Below, piece by piece: positions 60,132-64,000 of a stretch of DNA of 64,000 nucleotides (the first letter of the stretch is position 1; every line of letters starts with the position of its first letter). The translations under genes were made by a program, and so were the position numbers. The DNA is from Martelella limonii (GTDB lineage: Bacteria; Pseudomonadota; Alphaproteobacteria; Rhizobiales; Rhizobiaceae). The stretch spans positions 930,001 to 994,000 of the forward strand of contig NZ_JABUOU010000001.1 of the NCBI RefSeq assembly GCF_013344475.1, written 5' to 3'. The notes beneath the pieces were generated by a model. It did not search any database, was not told where the DNA came from, and saw only the letters and a list, made by a program, of their open reading frames with translations.

Positions 60132-61385
60132 ATGCAAAGCCGCTGGAACGACATTGATGCAAAGGCCTTCGAGGATGCGGCGGTCGCCGCAGGGCAGGAC
60201 CCGGATCTGGGCCTCAGGATCTATACATCCCGCATCATCGGGGCCGACCCCGATCTCGTGCTCCACGGCGGCGGCAATACATCCGTCAAGGTCACCGACG
60301 TGCACGGCGAAGCGATCATCCACATCAAGGGCAGCGGCTGGGATCTGGATACGATCGAGGCGCCGGGCCTGCCTGCCGTCAGGATGGCGCCGCTTCTGGC
60401 CGCGCGTCACGGCAAAAAGCTCACCGATCCGGAGATGGTCGCGCTGCTGAGGGCGAACCTGATCGATCCCGCCTCTCCCAACCCCTCGGTCGAGGCGCTG
60501 CTTCACGCCTTCCTGCCGTTCCGCTTCGTCGACCACACTCATGCGACCGCGATCCTGGCGCTGGCCGACCAGAAGGACATGGCCGAGACGGTAAGGCGCA
60601 TTTACGGCGAAAGGCTCGCCTTCGTGCCCTATGTCATGCCGGGTTTCGACCTCTCGATCGAAGCCGACAAGATCTACCGCGCCCAGCCTGACTGCGAAGG
60701 CCTCTGGCTCGAAAACCACGGGCTTTTCACCTTCGCGGACACGGCGAAGGCATCTTACGACCTGATGATCGAATTCGTGACCATGGCCGAGCAAGAACTT
60801 GCCGCCGAGGGCGCCACCCTTGCCGGACCGCAGGAAAGCGACGGGATAGAAGACGAAGCGCTGCTGCAGAGGCTGGAAAAGGCGCTTCGCGGCGAAGGCT
60901 CGCCGTTTGCGACTGCGCTGCACATGGACTACCGTTCGACGCCTGCGATCCGCGATTACGTCTCGCGCGCAGACATCGATGAAGTCTCCGCGCGCGGCAC
61001 GGTGACGCCCGACCATGTCATCCGCATCAAGCCTTGGCCCATGATCATCAAGAACGACGACGGTGAACAGCAGATCGCAGAGGCCCTTGCGGAATACCGC
61101 GCCCGCTACGAGGCCTATTTCGCCCGCAACGCAGCACGAGCCGACGAACCCAAGACCATCCTCGACACCTATCCGCGCGTGATCGTGATCAAGGGCGAAG
61201 GCATGGTTGCCCTTGGCGCGAGCGAGAGCGCCGCACGGATCGGCGGCGATCTCTGCGAACAGGCAACCCGGGCGATCAATGCGGCCGAATCCTATGGCCG
61301 TTTCACGCCGATTTCCGAAGCCGATCTGTTCGACATGGAATACTGGACGCTCGAGCAGGCAAAGCTGAAGGTGGCACGCGCATGA
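60132..61385 (+). CDS. Class II aldolase/adducin family protein in the lsr operon (RhaD-like, no dehydrogenase domain)
   Basis: 417-residue class II aldolase. The N-terminal aldolase part has LVLHGGGNTSVKVTD, metal-binding HTHATAILALADQKDM and GLWLENHGLFTF; the C-terminal part ends with ALGASESAARIGGDLCEQATRAI...FTPISEADLFDMEYWTLEQAKL, exactly where bifunctional RhaD proteins (about 700 residues) go on into their dehydrogenase domain, which is absent here. It sits 68 bases after lsrB, in the place usually held by the thiolase LsrF. It may split phospho-DPD or a related sugar phosphate. That function is inference. Confidence 0.85.
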   Translation: MQSRWNDIDAKAFEDAAVAAGQDPDLGLRIYTSRIIGADPDLVLHGGGNTSVKVTDVHGEAIIHIKGSGWDLDTIEAPGLPAVRMAPLLAARHGKKLTDPEMVALLRANLIDPASPNPSVEALLHAFLPFRFVDHTHATAILALADQKDMAETVRRIYGERLAFVPYVMPGFDLSIEADKIYRAQPDCEGLWLENHGLFTFADTAKASYDLMIEFVTMAEQELAAEGATLAGPQESDGIEDEALLQRLEKALRGEGSPFATALHMDYRSTPAIRDYVSRADIDEVSARGTVTPDHVIRIKPWPMIIKNDDGEQQIAEALAEYRARYEAYFARNAARADEPKTILDTYPRVIVIKGEGMVALGASESAARIGGDLCEQATRAINAAESYGRFTPISEADLFDMEYWTLEQAKLKVARA

Positions 61386-61486
61386 CGTGAGGGTGAAGGA
61401 GCAGCGGTCATCGGTGCGCACCACCATCACCGGCGTCCTTTTCCGCCAAGCGCGCTTCTCCACCGCATGACGCAACCAACCGGTGT

Positions 61487-62812
61487 TCACGCAGGCATCG
61501 TCTCTTCTGCCTGCGCCAAGCGCGCATTGGCGTTTTCCGCCTGCCACATCTCCCTTGCGTGGATGCCAAGCATCATCAGGGCGGGCCACAGCAGATAGGC
61601 TTCGATCTCGATGTTCTCGCCGAAGCTCAGCACGATCATGACGAACACGATCGAGAGCGGCAACTGCCCGCGGGGATGACGGATGCAATCGACGACCACG
61701 ATCAAGGTCTGCATTGCCAGCGGCACCAGCATCGCCAGGAAGCCGGTCAACCCCTTCACGAACAGCAGGCCATACCAGGTGTGATGCGAGCCGATCGGCA
61801 TGTATTCCACAAGATGCGGACCGGGCTGAACCGTGCCATGGCCAAACCAGTAGGCCTCCGACCAGCGATCATAGGCAATGCGCTGCAGCGCCTCACGCAC
61901 CCGCGTGCTGTCGGCGCGGGCGTTCTTGAATGCGTATATACCGCCCTGAATCATGGTCAGCACCGCGCCGCCGAAGATTGCCATCAGTGTGGCGAAGGCT
62001 GCGGCGAGACGCCAGGCATAGACTTTTGCGACCAGCGGCAGCATGCGGGGCGCGACGGTGCAGACGATGACCCCGACAAGGCTCATCCGCGACTTCGTGA
62101 GGACGATGATCGCAAGGCCGGCGACAATGCCGCAGGTCTTCCAGAACGGCTGCTTTTCTTCCAGCGCGCAGGCGACCATGACGATGCCGAGCAGCCCGGC
62201 AAAGGGCGACCAGGGTGCATAGAACTGCCAGCGCGGCGTCCAGGTCGACGGGTCGAGCGTGTAGAAGTAGACCGAGAAATATTCCGGCCCCGGTCCGCCA
62301 ACGGCCTTCAGCGGCGAGACGAATATCCGTTCGGGCAGCCCGATATAGGGCGCGGCGAACATCACCGGCAGCAGCAACAGGGTCCAGAGCCCTATCACGC
62401 ATTGCCCGCGTATGATCGATTCGCGCCGCACCTGCAGCACGGCTCCGGCAAGGGGAAACAGCGCCAGCAGCGCCCAGCCCTTGGCCCAGCCGACCGAGGA
62501 TTTGATGGTCTGTTTCAGACCAAGCCCCCATTGCAGGTGTCCGCCCCAAAGTGCAATCAGCATCACCAGCATGCCGGCGATCCAAAGCCAGACGATGAAG
62601 GGCACCGGCCCCGCCGGCCTGAGGGACGGCCTGAGGGACGGCCCGAAATAGAGCGCGATCACCGCAAGGGCGAACAGCGTCCACCCCAGGACCGGACCAA
62701 CGACATAAAGCGCGCCGAAGGCATAGAACAGCCAGGTAAACACCAGCGTCTTATAGACAATGGCTTCCGGAATGCTCTCCGGCTTGAAGGTGAACGCCAT
62801 CTTACGTGCCAT
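61487..62812 (-). CDS. O-antigen ligase/polymerase-like membrane protein
   Basis: 441-residue inner-membrane protein with about ten or more hydrophobic segments and a large periplasmic loop (about LPERIFVSPLKAVGGPGPEYFSVYFYTLDP onwards), typical of Wzy polymerases and WaaL ligases of polysaccharide synthesis. A conserved LTKSRMSLVG and PIGSHHTWYGLLFVKGL fit the family. The start at 62812 overlaps the upstream chain-length gene by 11 bases; an alternative ATG is at 62800. A tandem 12-base repeat codes SLRP twice near residue 60. Exopolysaccharide locus. Confidence 0.85.
   Translation of the reverse strand: MARKMAFTFKPESIPEAIVYKTLVFTWLFYAFGALYVVGPVLGWTLFALAVIALYFGPSLRPSLRPAGPVPFIVWLWIAGMLVMLIALWGGHLQWGLGLKQTIKSSVGWAKGWALLALFPLAGAVLQVRRESIIRGQCVIGLWTLLLLPVMFAAPYIGLPERIFVSPLKAVGGPGPEYFSVYFYTLDPSTWTPRWQFYAPWSPFAGLLGIVMVACALEEKQPFWKTCGIVAGLAIIVLTKSRMSLVGVIVCTVAPRMLPLVAKVYAWRLAAAFATLMAIFGGAVLTMIQGGIYAFKNARADSTRVREALQRIAYDRWSEAYWFGHGTVQPGPHLVEYMPIGSHHTWYGLLFVKGLTGFLAMLVPLAMQTLIVVVDCIRHPRGQLPLSIVFVMIVLSFGENIEIEAYLLWPALMMLGIHAREMWQAENANARLAQAEETMPA
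62616..62639. repeat. Tandem 12-base repeat inside the ligase gene
   Basis: GGCCTGAGGGAC occurs twice in a row, giving SLRPSLRP in the protein. Slippage could change the length of this loop by four residues. Confidence 0.75.
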
Positions 62813-64000
62813 GCGTGAAGAGTTTGACCGCTCTGCCCAGGATCGGCTGACGGATCCAGGCGAGCAGCAGGCTGAAGAGCGCAAACGAACTGCCGGCCAC
62901 GCCGCCTGCGATCGCGATCTTGATATTGGGCGATGTCGGCGTTTTGTCGCTTGAGGGTTGGCTGACGACCTGAACCATCGGGTAGGACGCAAAGATATCG
63001 GACTTTGCCGTATTGATCCGCGCAAGTGCCGAAGCGAACACGGCTTCTGCCACCTTATACTCCCGTTTCAGCGCGTCCAGCCGTGCCGCGGCATCCGACA
63101 GCGCGTGGACGCGCTCCTGGCTGAGGGCAAGCGATGCCTGGCGGGCTGCAATCTCGGCTTCAAGGCCGCGTGCTTCCGCAGAATAGGTCACCAGGTTTGA
63201 CAAAAGCGCTGCGCGTTCGCCTTCGGCCAGCGCATCGACCTCCCCTGCCAGATCCGCAGTGTCATAGCCGGCAAGGATCACGCCCCGGCTCGACAGTCGC
63301 TCGCTGAGCCCGTTGACACGATTGTGGGCGCCAACGATCTTGGGGTGTTTCGGGCCGAGATTGACCGCAAGCCGCGCGAGATCCGCCCGGTCGCGGGCAA
63401 GATCATCGGCCAGCGTGACATATTCCTGATCGGCGCCCAGCTTCAGGATCAACGCCGCGCGTTCGGCCGTGGTGCCGAGCGAACGGCCAAGCGTTTCGAT
63501 CCGCTCGGTCAGTTCGCGAAGCCGTGCCTCATCAGCGTCGATGACGAGCTGCAGGTCCTCATTGTCGGCAATGATCGCGTCATACTGATCGTTGGACTGC
63601 AGTCCGCTTTCGCGCTGCAGATCGGCGATCGCCTTGCGGGCGTCATCGACCTGGCCCTGATAGGCGTCGATCGCGCTGATCACCGAGCCTTCACGACGCG
63701 TGATCTCGTCGTCGCGCAGCTTGTCGAGCTCGAACAGGAAGGCGGACAGCAGGGCCTCATTGCGAGCCCGCGCCTCCTCCGGAGAACCGCCCTTGATGGT
63801 GACGGCGATGAAGCTCGTCTGGTCGAGAAGCTTGATGCGCGGATTGCCGAAGGCAGCAGGCGTATCGCCGAGCGCCGTAGCGGCCCGCTCGATGACCTGC
63901 GGCGACGACAGCAGGCTCTGATAGGTGACGGTCGGGCTCAGCGTGGAGCTGGAATAGGCGGAATTGGCCGAGGAAGAAGCCTGGCCGATATCCGAGAGAT
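62802..64000 (-). CDS. Polysaccharide chain-length/Wzz-type protein, C-terminal part
   Basis: The gene enters from the right edge; the frame stays open from 62802 to the end of the window with no stop, so about 399 codons are visible and the N-terminus is missing. Visible region: a TIKGGSPEEARARNEALLSAFLFE strand/helix unit near the edge side, a long coiled coil (DKLRDDEITRREGSVISAIDAYQGQVDDARKAIADLQ ... AEARGLEAEIAARQASLALSQERVHALSDA), and a C-terminal membrane helix IKIAIAGGVAGSSFALFSLLLAW. No Walker motifs, so it is the Wzz/GumC type rather than a BY-kinase. It overlaps the ligase gene. Confidence 0.85.
   Translation of the reverse strand, partial: LSDIGQASSSANSAYSSSTLSPTVTYQSLLSSPQVIERAATALGDTPAAFGNPRIKLLDQTSFIAVTIKGGSPEEARARNEALLSAFLFELDKLRDDEITRREGSVISAIDAYQGQVDDARKAIADLQRESGLQSNDQYDAIIADNEDLQLVIDADEARLRELTERIETLGRSLGTTAERAALILKLGADQEYVTLADDLARDRADLARLAVNLGPKHPKIVGAHNRVNGLSERLSSRGVILAGYDTADLAGEVDALAEGERAALLSNLVTYSAEARGLEAEIAARQASLALSQERVHALSDAAARLDALKREYKVAEAVFASALARINTAKSDIFASYPMVQVVSQPSSDKTPTSPNIKIAIAGGVAGSSFALFSLLLAWIRQPILGRAVKLFTHGT

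Noticed and set aside
1-64000. CRISPR arrays, tRNA or rRNA genes, insertion sequences, prophage genes
   Set aside because: None of the expected repeat spacing, cloverleaf, transposase or structural-gene patterns was found in either strand by eye.

Overview
The window is GC-rich, gene-dense DNA with no tRNA, rRNA, CRISPR array, phage gene or insertion sequence that I could see. Gene content (several TRAP transporters, rhizobial-type ScoAB/thiolase, a GntR-controlled uronate locus, a complete lsr operon, a Wzz/ligase exopolysaccharide locus) and codon style point to an alphaproteobacterium of the Hyphomicrobiales (Rhizobiales). A Rhizobiaceae or Martelella/Hoeflea-like organism is my guess; no marker gene here settles it. 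It reads as a chromosomal or megaplasmid 'catabolic' stretch of an organism that scavenges plant- or algae-derived compounds.

Layout. Bases 1-3451: general genes (partial tyrosine phosphatase, MscS channel, MOSC protein, DedA protein, small lipoprotein), closed by a strong bidirectional terminator. Bases 3592-15087: a catabolic island arranged around an IclR regulator. Leftward run citryl-CoA lyase-like, class III CoA-transferase, YCII protein and a TRAP transporter, followed by an MBL-like protein and a succinate-semialdehyde-type dehydrogenase. Rightward run IclR, an amidohydrolase with an odd Cys-containing N-terminus, and the two subunits of a LigAB-type extradiol dioxygenase. Known protocatechuate/gallate downstream genes are absent, so the substrate and route look new. 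A terminator follows, then a 659-residue anchored protein of unknown function.

Bases 17387-27835: a sugar/polyol locus. LysR and a 3-hydroxyisobutyrate-dehydrogenase-like enzyme lie beside a TRAP transporter transcribed leftward. Diverging from it are a split transketolase, an SDR, a TIM-barrel isomerase and a DhaK-DhaL kinase. This matches the logic of the apulose-phosphate (apiose) transketolase route. Bases 27888-31078: PAS-LuxR regulator and acetoacetate-utilisation genes (CoA-transferase A/B plus thiolase). Bases 31268-34082: FecBCD-type iron/siderophore ABC importer. Bases 34118-37007: Pit phosphate transporter, NUDIX hydrolase, HXXEE membrane protein.

Bases 37123-46540: glucuronide/uronate locus (UxuA, GntR, GH2 beta-glucuronidase, GH31 glycosidase) whose TRAP transporter is split across a divergent promoter carrying UxuR/ExuR-like operators. 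Bases 46750-52278: TetR, a fourth TRAP system, a stand-alone GAF protein and an amidohydrolase, with a TTACGAACA-type inverted repeat that recurs as a half-site just before the tetR start. Bases 52390-61385: autoinducer-2 uptake and processing (lsrG, lsrK, lsrR, lsrACDB) in which the thiolase LsrF is missing and a RhaD-like class II aldolase occupies its place. Bases 61487-64000: exopolysaccharide polymerase/ligase and the C-terminal part of a Wzz-type chain-length protein running off the right edge.

The most unusual systems are the IclR/LigAB/CoA-lyase island, the lsr operon with a substituted aldolase, and the GAF/amidohydrolase TRAP operon.
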